A stretch of 64,000 bases of DNA from Nocardia colli (GTDB lineage Bacteria; Actinomycetota; Actinomycetes; Mycobacteriales; Mycobacteriaceae). The stretch covers positions 266,215 through 330,214 of the forward strand of contig NZ_VXLC01000010.1 of NCBI RefSeq assembly GCF_008704205.1. Reading direction: 5' to 3'. The translations under genes and the position numbers were made by a program. The notes beneath the pieces were generated by a model. That model did not search any database. It saw nothing but the letters and a program-made list of their open reading frames with translations, and was not told where the DNA came from. Positions 53,047 through 61,694 of this stretch are shown here, piece after piece; positions within the stretch are counted from its first letter, which is position 1; every line of letters starts with the position of its first letter.

Positions 53047-53706
53047 TCAGGCGGGTATCGGTTCGGAACCTGTGTTCTGCCAAACGGTTCCGCGGCGTTC
53101 GTAGGAGATCAGTTGTTCGACTGCGTGCGCGACTCGTGGCCCGAGTTCGCGTTCCAGCAGATACAGCCCGACGTCCAGTCCGGAAGTCGCACCGGCGCCG
53201 CAGATCACGTCGCCGTCATCGATGACCCGGGCGGGGACGGCGGTCGCGCCGGTCCGGGCGAGCGCTTCCATGCCCAATGGATGCGTGGTCGCCGGGCGGC
53301 CGGCGAGCAGACCGGCGAACCCGAGTAGCAGCGAACCGCCGCAGATGCCGACGACGGTCACGCCCGATCGATCGACGGATTCCTTCAGCAGGGCGGGTAA
53401 TTCGGTGTCGAGAGCACGGGTGAGCACGGTCAGGACCGAGCCGTCGCCGTGGTCGTCCGCGTCCGTCGGCATCCGGCCCATCCCGCCGGGCACGATCACC
53501 ATGTCCGCGCGCTGCGGTGCCAGCTTTCCGGTGGCCCACAACGAAATCGGGGGCACGCCGCTGGGTACCTCCCGCGCGCCCTCGGCGGATACCAGTTCGA
53601 CCTCCAGCAGGCCGCCGGTGACCGTGCCGCCCGCGCCGAGTATCTCGAACGGCGCGATCACGTCCATCGGGTCGAATCCATCGAACAGCACGAATTGTGC
53701 GAGCAT
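53047..53706 (-). CDS. DJ-1/PfpI family protein
   Basis: 219 residues, class I glutamine amidotransferase-like fold. Nucleophile cysteine in GICGGSLLLGFAGLLAGRPATTHP, with N-terminal FVLFDGFDPMDVIAPFEIL and DMVIVPGG. This pattern is that of the isonitrile hydratase/DJ-1 transcription-regulator-like subgroup without the AraC domain. Possible reactions are isonitrile or glyoxal hydration, or a chaperone-like role. ATG 53706. Convergent with the LiaF-like gene. Confidence 0.82.
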   Translation of the reverse strand: MLAQFVLFDGFDPMDVIAPFEILGAGGTVTGGLLEVELVSAEGAREVPSGVPPISLWATGKLAPQRADMVIVPGGMGRMPTDADDHGDGSVLTVLTRALDTELPALLKESVDRSGVTVVGICGGSLLLGFAGLLAGRPATTHPLGMEALARTGATAVPARVIDDGDVICGAGATSGLDVGLYLLERELGPRVAHAVEQLISYERRGTVWQNTGSEPIPA

Positions 53707-53822
53707 CGGAATCTCCTTCTACCTCAGGTGATTACGACGCTAGGTGCCGTGCGGGCGGTCGAGAAGTAGCTCGATCGTCAGCTTCCGACGGATTCTCGCC
53801 AGCCGGCTTGCGGGCGAATCGG

Positions 53823-54971
53823 TTACTTGACGCGGGCCAGGAAAGCGTCGATGGCAGCCCACATCTGGGGGTTGATCTGGGTGTGCTTGCCGGTGCCGGT
53901 GACCGTCTGGAAGTCGACGCCGTTGGCGGCGAACTGCGCGGCCAGGGTCGCGTGCAGCGGCGACGGCACGGTGGTGTCGGTGGCGTTGACCAGCAGCAGG
54001 ATCGGCGCGTCGTAACCGCTGACCGGCACCGTCAGGTAGGACTCGTACGCGGCCCGGACCCGGCTGTCGGACAACGGCTTCGACAGCAGCTCGCCGATGC
54101 CGACGCCGTCCACCCGTGCCTCGATCTCCGGCTTGCACATGGTGCCGATGTCGTCGAGCAGCTGACGTCCGACCGGGCTCAGATACTGGTTGAAGTCGAT
54201 GTCCGGTCGCGCGGCCCGGAATCCGGCGAAGATGCTGGACAGGAAGCCGAGCGTTTCCGCGGTGCCGGGAATCGTGGGGATGGCGGGACTCGCGATGGGC
54301 AGCACCTTTTCCACATCCGACTCCGGGTCGACCGCGATGGTGCCGCGGTAATCGAGATCGGCGGCATAGCTCGATTGCCGGTGGCCGGTGCCGAGCGCGG
54401 CCTGCCCGCCCTGGGAGAGGCCCATCGTGGCCCAGGTCCGGGACAGCTCGGGGTGCGCGGAACGTGCGGCAAGCAGGATGTCGATGGTCGCGGTCGCCTC
54501 GGTCTGCAACTCCAGGTACGGGTGCGGACCGGTGTCGAACAGGCCCAGTCCGAGATAGTCCGGCGCCACCACCGCGAAGCCCTGGCCGACCAGGCGCCGC
54601 ATGATGTCGTCTTCCTCGGCGTGCCAGTGCGAGTTCGGCGCGGTGCTCGGATCGGATTCGCCGCCGCAGCCGCGGCCCAGCCCGGTCGTCCCGTGGTCGA
54701 ACGCGATCACCGGCCACCCGCCCGGCGGCGGCGTGCCGTTCGGGATGAACAGCGCCCCGCTGGCCTGCTTCGGGGTGCCGTCCGATCCGGCCGTCCAGTA
54801 GGTGATCACCGATCCGTTCGGCATCGGCCGCCAGCCGCCGGCCTGCGGAGTTGCCGCGATCAGCATCCCCGGGGTTTCCGCGGCGGCCGGTGCCGCCTGC
54901 AACCCGAGCAGGACACTTGCCGAGACCGTGGCCATTGCCACCGAACTCTTCCAACCACGAGTAACGCGCAT
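53823..54971 (-). CDS. Exported lipase/alpha-beta hydrolase (LIP family)
   Basis: 382 residues. Signal peptide MRVTRGWKSSVAMATVSASVLL to APAAAETPG. Core hydrolase with nucleophile WATMGLSQGGQAALGTG, ALDHGTTGLGRGCG-type oxyanion region (seen as IAFDHGTTGLGRGCGGE) and C-terminal ILLLVNATDTTVPSPLHATL plus TGTGKHTQI for the Asp and His. This is the second LIP-type enzyme in the window, but only distantly like that at 38555. ATG 54971. A clear palindromic site at 54991 lies just upstream. Confidence 0.8.
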   Translation of the reverse strand: MRVTRGWKSSVAMATVSASVLLGLQAAPAAAETPGMLIAATPQAGGWRPMPNGSVITYWTAGSDGTPKQASGALFIPNGTPPPGGWPVIAFDHGTTGLGRGCGGESDPSTAPNSHWHAEEDDIMRRLVGQGFAVVAPDYLGLGLFDTGPHPYLELQTEATATIDILLAARSAHPELSRTWATMGLSQGGQAALGTGHRQSSYAADLDYRGTIAVDPESDVEKVLPIASPAIPTIPGTAETLGFLSSIFAGFRAARPDIDFNQYLSPVGRQLLDDIGTMCKPEIEARVDGVGIGELLSKPLSDSRVRAAYESYLTVPVSGYDAPILLLVNATDTTVPSPLHATLAAQFAANGVDFQTVTGTGKHTQINPQMWAAIDAFLARVK

Positions 54972-54990
54972 CGTAGACGCCTCCTTGTTG

Positions 54991-55006
54991 CTGGACGTGC
55001 GTCCAG
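54991..55006. promoter_or_regulatory. Perfect palindrome upstream of the lipase at 53823
   Basis: CTGGACG-TG-CGTCCAG, 7-bp arms with 2-base centre, 20 bases before the lipase ATG. This shape is typical of TetR-family operators. There is no adjacent TetR gene; the closest is at 30.6 kb, whose own operator is different. The regulator is therefore encoded elsewhere. Confidence 0.65.
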
Positions 55007-55094
55007 TTCGAGAGCAGCTTATGGCGAGTGTGGAGCGACAACATCGGTCGATGGCAAATTGTAAGCAAACCCACGTTACCTGGGCGTTCGCGGG

Positions 55095-56018
55095 TTACTG
55101 CGGTCCATGCAGCTCGATCGCGGCGGCGCGGAATGCCTCGGCGGTCCTGGCCGCGGCCTCGCCGAGTGGCGACGGGAGATGGGCGAGCAGGAGCCGGCGT
55201 TGCTCCTGCGGGCCACCGCGGACCGGCAGGACGCGCACGCCGGGTAGTACGGCGGGGGCGAGGAGGGCCGGGATGGTGGTCAATCCGCAACCGGCGGCGA
55301 CCAGTTGGAGTTTGGCGAGCCAGTCGCGGGCGGTGTGCGCGATCTCGGGGCGTTCGTCCAAACCGGGCCAGACGCCCATCAGCCGGTCATCGCTGGTGTT
55401 CGGCCCGGCGATCCACTGCTGACCGTGCAGGTCGGCGACGTCGATGTAGTCGCCGCGTGCCAGCGGATGGCCGGCGGGCAGGGCTATGCACAGGCTGCGC
55501 TCGGTGAGGGTGTGCAGAACCAGCGCCGGCGACTCGGTGTCCGGCGGCCGGAACGGCGGCATGGAAGCGAGGAGGGCCAGGTCGACGCTGCCCGCGCGCA
55601 GTGCGCGCACCAACGCGGGCGTGCTGCCCTCGCGGCTGTGGACGGTGATGCCGGGATGCGTCTGCCGCAGCGCCGCGATGGCCTTCGGCAGCAGGGCGGC
55701 GCCGGCGCTGGGGAACCAGCCCACCCGAACCGTCGCCGCCTGGGCGGGCAGTCCCGACAACTCGCGGGCGGTCACCTCGATCTGATCGAGCACCGCGCTC
55801 GCTCGCCGCAACACGAGATGCCCTGCCGCCGTAAGCTTTACCCCCTCCCGGTGCCGCTCCAGCAGTTCCGCGCCCGCCAGCTTCTCGATCGAGGCGATCT
55901 GCCGCGACACCGCGGACTGTGTGTAGCGGAGCGATCCCGCAGCCGCGGTGAAGGTGCCCTGCTCGGCGACCGCGCGGAAAACGCGCAACGCGGTCAGCGA
56001 CACATCGGTGAAATCCAT
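55095..56018 (-). CDS. LysR family transcriptional regulator
   Basis: 307 residues. N-terminal helix-turn-helix (LTALRVFRAVAEQGTFTAAAGSLRYTQSAVSRQIASIEKLAG, seen in parts) and a periplasmic-binding-like effector domain from about 90 on (VRVGWFPSAGAALLPKAIAALRQTHPG). ATG 56018. Divergent from the SDR gene, with 70 bp between starts. As usual in this family it likely activates the divergent neighbour in response to a small molecule; the 70-bp gap contains the expected site. Confidence 0.88.
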   Translation of the reverse strand: MDFTDVSLTALRVFRAVAEQGTFTAAAGSLRYTQSAVSRQIASIEKLAGAELLERHREGVKLTAAGHLVLRRASAVLDQIEVTARELSGLPAQAATVRVGWFPSAGAALLPKAIAALRQTHPGITVHSREGSTPALVRALRAGSVDLALLASMPPFRPPDTESPALVLHTLTERSLCIALPAGHPLARGDYIDVADLHGQQWIAGPNTSDDRLMGVWPGLDERPEIAHTARDWLAKLQLVAAGCGLTTIPALLAPAVLPGVRVLPVRGGPQEQRRLLLAHLPSPLGEAAARTAEAFRAAAIELHGPQ

Positions 56019-56088
56019 GACTTCAACGCATACCAGATGTGCCTAAATCTCGTTGGACGCATGGATGGCGGCTTCCTAGCTTGGAGTC

Positions 56089-56976
56089 ATGAACGCTGCA
56101 CGCACAGCCCTGGTGACCGGGGCGAATCAAGGTCTGGGCCGGGCACTTGCCGAGGGCCTGGCGACCCGAATGGACCCGGCGGACCTGGTGTTGCTCACCG
56201 GCCGCAACCCGCAGCGGGTCGCGGCCGCAGTGGCCGAAATCGCCGCTGCCCCGAACACTCGCAGCCGGGTCGAGGGCCGGGTGCTCGACGTCGCCGACGC
56301 CGGCGCGATCGCCGCCCTCGCCGCCGAACTGCGCGAGACCCAGGGCGGAGTGGACATCGTGCTCTCCAACGCCACCACCCGGCTGCTGCCGGATCAGTCC
56401 CAGTCCGCGATGGCCGACGAGTACATCGACGTCGCCAACACCGCCACCCATTCGATCCTGCGCGCCTTCGCCCCGATCCTGCGCCCCGGCGGCCGCCTGC
56501 TGGTCGTGGCCAGCTCGCTCGGCACCCTCGGCCACCTGCCCGAGCGACTGCGCCCGCTGTTCGACCACGCCACCCTCGACCAGGTCGAGTACGCCGTCGA
56601 ATCCTGGCGCAGCGCAATCCATGCCAAGACGGCGGAGGAGGCAGGCTGGCCGCGCTGGCTGAACATCCCGTCGAAGGTCGCCCAGGTCGCCGCGGTCCGC
56701 GCGGTGGCCGCCGAACGCCGTGACCACGATCTGGCCACCGGCACCCTGCTCGCCGCGGTCTGCCCCGGCATGGTCGACACCGCGACCTCGCGCCCCTGGT
56801 TCAGCGACTTCAGTCACGCCCAGACTCCCGCCGAAGCCGCCCGTGCCGTACTGGATTTGGCGCTGACCCCGGGCGTCGACCCGGACCGGTACGGCGAGCT
56901 GATCCGCTTCGGCGAGGTCGTCCCGTGGTACTCCGGCGCCCCGCTGACCGAACAGGATCAACTGCTCACCCCGTGA
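56089..56976 (+). CDS. Short-chain dehydrogenase/reductase lacking the catalytic tyrosine
   Basis: 295 residues. The Rossmann motif TGANQGLGRALAEGLA and the SDR strand DIVLSNATTRL are clear, and the catalytic Ser region is VVASSLGTLGH. In the YxxxK position, the sequence aligned with carbonyl reductase-type SDRs reads NIPSK (LNIPSKVAQ), so the lysine is present but tyrosine is Asn. A reductase without the Tyr should be crippled; it may bind NAD(P) only. Next to the LysR gene, divergent. Ends 1 base before the convergent MimR-like stop. CPGMVDTA is typical of the CBR1-like group. Confidence 0.8.
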   Translation: MNAARTALVTGANQGLGRALAEGLATRMDPADLVLLTGRNPQRVAAAVAEIAAAPNTRSRVEGRVLDVADAGAIAALAAELRETQGGVDIVLSNATTRLLPDQSQSAMADEYIDVANTATHSILRAFAPILRPGGRLLVVASSLGTLGHLPERLRPLFDHATLDQVEYAVESWRSAIHAKTAEEAGWPRWLNIPSKVAQVAAVRAVAAERRDHDLATGTLLAAVCPGMVDTATSRPWFSDFSHAQTPAEAARAVLDLALTPGVDPDRYGELIRFGEVVPWYSGAPLTEQDQLLTP

Positions 56977-56977
56977 G

Positions 56978-58747
56978 TCAGGCGATGCCGAAATCCTTGA
57001 TCTTGCGATAGATGGTGGCCCGCGACATGCCCAGTGCCGCGGCCGCTTCGGACTTGCTGCCGCCGTTCTCCTGCAAGCTGCGCACGATCGCGTCGCGCTC
57101 CAGCGCCTCGAGCTGGCTCAGCCTGCGCCGGGTCAGCGACCGGCACTGCGGCGGCAGCTTGTCCGCCTGGATCATGCCGGATCGTTGCACGGCAATGGTT
57201 TCGGCGAGGATCTGGCGCAACTGGGTGACGTTGCCCGGCCAGGGCAGCTTGCCGAGTTGGCGCATGGCGTCCGGGGCCAGCCGGACGTCGGCGCCCTTGG
57301 TGAGCTCGCGGAGCAGGAACGGGACCAGATCGTCGAGGTCCTCGATGCGATGCCGCAGCGCGGGCACGCCGACGGTGTGGGTGAAGAACGGCAGCAGCAG
57401 CGAGTCGACTGCGGGCGCGCGGGTGGCCGAATTCATCGTTGCCGCAATCCAGCCGCGGCCCGCGCAGGATTGCAAGATCTCGGCGAGCGGCTCGATCACG
57501 TCGGTGGGTAGTCGCTCCAGATCGGTGATCACGACATTGAATTCGTTGCTCGCGGTCTCGGCGCTCAAGGCGGAGAGCATGTGCTCGGCATCGGCGAACT
57601 CTGAGGTGCGCAGCACCCGGACCATCTTGTCCGCACTGACGTGCGCGGCTACCGACCGCGCGAGTCGCGTTCGCCCCGAACCTTTTTCGCCGTCCAGCAC
57701 CACCCACTCACGATCGCGGCAGCAGCGCTCCACCTGCTGGCAGCTGCGCCGCCACGAACTGCTGCGGCCCGCGACGCCGGGCACCGTGAAGGTGGCCTGC
57801 CCGATCGTGCGCCGCACGGCACGATCCGCGGCGAGCTGGACGTGCAGCACGACACCGCGTAACCCGCCGCGCACCAGAATCCTTTCTACCGCAGTAACTT
57901 TGGTGGTGTGCCCGCTCGGCAACTGCGCGACGAGTGTGTCGACGGCGCTGGCGCCGCCCGCGAGATCGGCCGAAAGTTCCAGCAGCGCAACCTGATCGTG
58001 CGCGTCCAGCGCGTGCCGCAGGTATTGGTTCATCAACACCACATCGCCGCCGATGGCCAGCACGCCGAGCGGATACCGCCGGCATTGGCGCAGATAGGTT
58101 TCCAGCAGCGCGGTCTCGCTCTCGCTGGCCAGCGAGCTGAGCCGATCCTCGATCTGACTGCTCGCACTCTTGGCCAGGGTGAACAGCAGCGGATCGGATC
58201 GGCTTGCCCAGCAGGTCAAGTCGATCACCCCGAGCACCGCCCTGGTCAGCGGGTGCCGGATCGGCGAGCCCGCGCAGGCCAGCCTGCCGAGCGTGCCCAG
58301 ATAGTGTTCGCCGCCGCGAATGAAGGTGGGGCTGGCGGTTTCCAGCGTGGTGCCGATGCCGTTGGTCCCCACGAACGTCTCGGCGTAGCTGTATCCGGGG
58401 GCGAGCTGCACGCTGTCCAGCAGGTGCATGATCGTCACCTCGGAGGCATACCGCTCCAGCACCAGCCCGTCCGACGAGGTCAGGATGACGCTGACCGTTT
58501 GCGCCGCAAGATCATTCGCGAGCCGCTGCAACACCGGGGCCGCGGCATTGGTGAGCGGTGAGTCCAGATTCGGGTCGCGCACGTACGGCAGCTCCACCCG
58601 GTCCGGGTGGATGCGCAGCGCGCGTGAGCGACGCCAGGAATCGAGCACGGTGCTGCGTACCGGCAGGGTGTCCACCGGTTCCGCGGTCAAGAACCGTTCC
58701 CTGGCTTGCCGCAGGCTGACAACGGCATCGACATGGGGGTCCGACAT
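56978..58747 (-). CDS. mimR: MimR-like transcriptional activator (AcoR/NtrC-related)
   Basis: 589 residues. N-terminal GAF-like sensor (about 60-210, GTNGIGTTLETASPTFIRGGEHYL and VLGVIDLTCWAS). A central AAA+ region follows, with degenerate Walker A GEKGSGRTRL (Arg for the usual Lys) and altered Walker B (VVITDLERLP), and no GAFTGA sigma-54 contact loop. The C-terminus is a Fis-type helix-turn-helix (SKSEAAAALGMSRATIYRKIKDFGIA). Actinobacteria lack sigma-54, so it acts in another way. GAGGTGA precedes ATG 58747. Divergent from mimA. Likely induces the mim operon. Confidence 0.84.
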   Translation of the reverse strand: MSDPHVDAVVSLRQARERFLTAEPVDTLPVRSTVLDSWRRSRALRIHPDRVELPYVRDPNLDSPLTNAAAPVLQRLANDLAAQTVSVILTSSDGLVLERYASEVTIMHLLDSVQLAPGYSYAETFVGTNGIGTTLETASPTFIRGGEHYLGTLGRLACAGSPIRHPLTRAVLGVIDLTCWASRSDPLLFTLAKSASSQIEDRLSSLASESETALLETYLRQCRRYPLGVLAIGGDVVLMNQYLRHALDAHDQVALLELSADLAGGASAVDTLVAQLPSGHTTKVTAVERILVRGGLRGVVLHVQLAADRAVRRTIGQATFTVPGVAGRSSSWRRSCQQVERCCRDREWVVLDGEKGSGRTRLARSVAAHVSADKMVRVLRTSEFADAEHMLSALSAETASNEFNVVITDLERLPTDVIEPLAEILQSCAGRGWIAATMNSATRAPAVDSLLLPFFTHTVGVPALRHRIEDLDDLVPFLLRELTKGADVRLAPDAMRQLGKLPWPGNVTQLRQILAETIAVQRSGMIQADKLPPQCRSLTRRRLSQLEALERDAIVRSLQENGGSKSEAAAALGMSRATIYRKIKDFGIA

Positions 58748-58790
58748 TGCTCTCACCTCGAAACTGACCAGCCGTAGTCCACGCTAGCCG

Positions 58791-58824
58791 CGTCTCAATG
58801 TGCGACGCGTCTCAGATTGAGACG
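58791..58824. promoter_or_regulatory. Candidate MimR operator in the mimR-mimA gap
   Basis: CGTCTCAATG (58791-58800) is followed by the perfect palindrome CGTCTCA-GAT-TGAGACG at 58808-58824. The two CGTCTCA copies are direct repeats starting 17 bp apart. They lie 72-105 bp upstream of the mimA start and 44 bp from the mimR start. Probably the binding site of MimR for both divergent promoters. Confidence 0.65.
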
Positions 58825-58895
58825 TCCAGCCTAACCCTTTCGCTGTGTCATAGGTCACAGGAAGCGTGTGCAGCAGCCACAGCAGGAGGAAGACG

Positions 58896-60545
58896 TTGAG
58901 CAGGCAAAGCCTGAGCAAGGCTCACAAGAAGATCACCGAACTGTCGTGGGAACCGACCTTCGCGACACCGGCCACCCGGTTCGGCACCGACTACACATTC
59001 GACAAGGCGCCGAAAAAGGATCCGCTGAAACAGATCCTGCGCTCCTACTTCCCGATGGAGGAGGAGAAGGACAACCGGGTCTTCGGCGCGATGGACGGGG
59101 CCATCCGCGGCAACATGTTCCGTCAGGTACAGCAGCGGTGGATGGAATGGCAGAAGCTGTTCCTCTCGATCATCCCGTTCCCGGAGATCTCAGCGGCCCG
59201 CGCGATGCCGATGGCCATCGACGCGGTCCCGAATCCGGAGATCCACAACGGCCTCGCGGTGCAGATGATCGACGAGGTCCGGCATTCGACGATCCAGATG
59301 AATCTCAAGCGCCTCTACATGAATCACTACATCGACCCGGCCGGGTTCGATATCAGCGAGAAGGCGTTCGCCAACAACTACGCGGGCACCATCGGCCGCC
59401 AGTTCGGCGAGGGCTTCATCACCGGCGACGCGATCACCGCGGCGAACATCTACCTGACCGTGGTCGCCGAAACCGCCTTCACCAACACCCTTTTCGTCGC
59501 GATGCCCTCGGAGGCGGCAGCCAATGGCGATTACCTGCTGCCGACGGTGTTCCACTCGGTGCAGTCCGACGAGTCGCGGCACATCTCCAACGGCTACTCG
59601 ATTCTGTTGATGGCCTTGGCCGATGAGGACAACCGGCAACTGCTCGAGCGCGACCTGCGCTACGCCTGGTGGAACAACCACTGCGTGGTGGACGCCGCGA
59701 TCGGCACCTTCATCGAGTACGGCACCAAGGATCGGCGCAAGGATCGCGACAGCTACGCCGAGATGTGGCGGCGCTGGATCTACGACGACTACTACCGCAG
59801 CTACCTGATCCCGCTGGAGAAGTACGGCCTGACCATCCCGCACGACCTGGTCGAGGAGGCGTGGAACCGGATCGTGAACAAGGGCTACGTGCACGAGGTG
59901 GCCCAATTCTTCGCCACCGGTTGGCCAGTCAACTACTGGCGCATCGATCCGATGACCGACCAGGACTTCGAATGGTTCGAGGAGAAGTACCCGGGTTGGT
60001 ACAACAAGTACGGCGTCTGGTGGGAGAACTACAACCGCCTGCGCTACCCCGGCCGGAACAAGCCGATCGCGTTCGAGGACGTCGACTACCAGTACCCGCA
60101 CCGCTGCTGGACCTGCATGGTGCCGTGCCTGATTCGCGGTGACATGGTGACCGAGAAGGTGGACGGTCAGTGGCGCACGTACTGCTCGGAGACCTGCGCG
60201 TGGACCGACATCAAGGCGTTCCGCCCGGAGTACGAGGGCAGGCCGACGCCGAACATGGGCCGGCTCACCGGTCATCGCGAATGGGAAACCCTGCACCACA
60301 ACCAGGATCTCGCCGACATCGTGCAGAACCTCGGTTATGTGCGCGACGACGGCAAGACCCTGATCCCGCAGCCGCACCTGGATCTGGACGATCCGAAGAA
60401 GCTGTGGACGCTGGATGACCTGCGCGGCATCAACTTCCAGAGCCCGAACGTGCTCTTGAACGAGATGTCGGACGCCGAGCGCGCGGCGCACGTCGCCGCG
60501 TACACGGCCGGTGGTCCAGGCGGTCGCCCGGCCGAGGTCGCCTGA
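58896..60545 (+). CDS. mimA: Soluble di-iron monooxygenase hydroxylase large (alpha) subunit MimA
   Basis: 549 residues. Alpha subunit of a propane/phenol/acetone-type (group 5) binuclear iron monooxygenase. The six metal ligands are visible by position: Glu97 (FPEIS), Glu127/His130 (DEVRH), Glu192 (AETAF), Glu226/His229 (DESRH). The C-terminal zinc-ribbon-like CWTCMVPC/CSETCAW is present. TTG 58896, with AGGAGG 6 bases upstream, begins MSRQSLSKAHKKITEL as in mycobacterial MimA. First gene of mimABCD. Function in short alkane or ketone oxidation is from the known family. Confidence 0.93.
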   Translation: MSRQSLSKAHKKITELSWEPTFATPATRFGTDYTFDKAPKKDPLKQILRSYFPMEEEKDNRVFGAMDGAIRGNMFRQVQQRWMEWQKLFLSIIPFPEISAARAMPMAIDAVPNPEIHNGLAVQMIDEVRHSTIQMNLKRLYMNHYIDPAGFDISEKAFANNYAGTIGRQFGEGFITGDAITAANIYLTVVAETAFTNTLFVAMPSEAAANGDYLLPTVFHSVQSDESRHISNGYSILLMALADEDNRQLLERDLRYAWWNNHCVVDAAIGTFIEYGTKDRRKDRDSYAEMWRRWIYDDYYRSYLIPLEKYGLTIPHDLVEEAWNRIVNKGYVHEVAQFFATGWPVNYWRIDPMTDQDFEWFEEKYPGWYNKYGVWWENYNRLRYPGRNKPIAFEDVDYQYPHRCWTCMVPCLIRGDMVTEKVDGQWRTYCSETCAWTDIKAFRPEYEGRPTPNMGRLTGHREWETLHHNQDLADIVQNLGYVRDDGKTLIPQPHLDLDDPKKLWTLDDLRGINFQSPNVLLNEMSDAERAAHVAAYTAGGPGGRPAEVA

Positions 60546-60617
60546 TCCCATCGACCGTCCGGTGCCTGCGTGCTCGTCCGCGAGCGCAGGCACCGGGCCC
60601 CATCCGAGGAGTTTCCC

Positions 60618-61670
60618 GTGGGGGACACCCATCGCATCCGGTTCGAGCCGGTCGAACTGGAGATCGAGGTCGACGAGAACGAGACAATCCTGGATGCGGC
60701 CTTCCGCCAAGGGGTTTCGCTGATGCACGGCTGCCGCGAGGGGCAGTGCTCGGCGTGTAAATCGTTCCTGCTCGACGGCGACATCCAGATGGATCGCTAC
60801 TCCACCTTCGCGCTCGCCGACTACGAGAGCGAGGAAGGGTATGTGCTGCTGTGCAAGTCGCATGCCTACAGCGACTGCGAGATCGAGCTGATCAACTTCG
60901 ACGAGGACGAGTTGCGCAACGCGGTTCCGCTGCAACAACTCCGGACCCGCATCGTCGCCTTGACCGACCTGACGCACGACATCGTGTCGCTGGAAGTGGA
61001 GCTGATCGAGCCCGCGGCCTACACCTTCAAGCCGGGGCAGTACTCGGACGTGATGATCCCCGGCACCGAGGAGCATCGCTCGTTCTCGATGGCGACCACG
61101 CCGACCGACTCCGGCCGGCTGCAATTCATCATCAAACGCTATCCGGGCGGGCGCTTTTCGGGCCTGCTGGCGGGCGAGCTCGCGGTCGGCGACGAACTGC
61201 GGCTGCGCGGTCCGTACGGCTCGTTCACCGTCAAGAAGGACTCCGAGCGCGACATCGTCTGCATCGGCGGCGGGGCGGGGATGGCGCCGATCCTGTCGCT
61301 CCTACGTCATCTGGTCGAGATCGGCAGCGCCAGGCCGGTGCATTACTACTACGGCGCCCGCACCGCCGCCGACCTGTTCTATCTGCCCGAGCTCGCCCGG
61401 CTCGGCGACCAGCTGACCGACTTCACCTTCGTCCCGGCGCTTTCCGAAGACACCACCGCGGACTGGGCCGAAATGGGTGTCGCGGACGGCGATTTCGGCT
61501 TCGTCACCGACGTGGTCGATCGGCGCGAACCCGACCTGACCGAGTCCGAGATCTACCTCTGCGGACCGCCGCCCATGGTCGATGCCGCGATGCGGATGCT
61601 CGACGGCAAAGGGGTTGCGCGCGAACGGATCCACTTCGACAAGTTCACCACGACGATTCCGCAGACCTGA
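60618..61670 (+). CDS. mimB: Monooxygenase reductase MimB (ferredoxin/FAD/NAD(P)H)
   Basis: 350 residues. N-terminal plant-type 2Fe-2S domain with Cys39, Cys44, Cys47 and Cys79 (HGCREGQCSACKS and LLCKS). Then an FNR-like FAD domain (PGQYSDVMIPGTEEHRSFSMATTP) and NAD(P)H domain (VCIGGGAGMAPILSLLR, YLCGPPPMVDAAMRML). It passes electrons from NADH to the MimA/MimC hydroxylase. GTG 60618 has GAGGAG 7 bases upstream. 72 bp after mimA in the same transcript. Confidence 0.92.
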   Translation: MGDTHRIRFEPVELEIEVDENETILDAAFRQGVSLMHGCREGQCSACKSFLLDGDIQMDRYSTFALADYESEEGYVLLCKSHAYSDCEIELINFDEDELRNAVPLQQLRTRIVALTDLTHDIVSLEVELIEPAAYTFKPGQYSDVMIPGTEEHRSFSMATTPTDSGRLQFIIKRYPGGRFSGLLAGELAVGDELRLRGPYGSFTVKKDSERDIVCIGGGAGMAPILSLLRHLVEIGSARPVHYYYGARTAADLFYLPELARLGDQLTDFTFVPALSEDTTADWAEMGVADGDFGFVTDVVDRREPDLTESEIYLCGPPPMVDAAMRMLDGKGVARERIHFDKFTTTIPQT

Positions 61671-61694
61671 TTCCAGAGAAAGAGAGAACCGATT

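Noticed and set aside
59190..61124. 644-codon frame opposite mimA/mimB
   Set aside because: Antisense shadow of two certain genes; no ribosome site and no recognisable protein.
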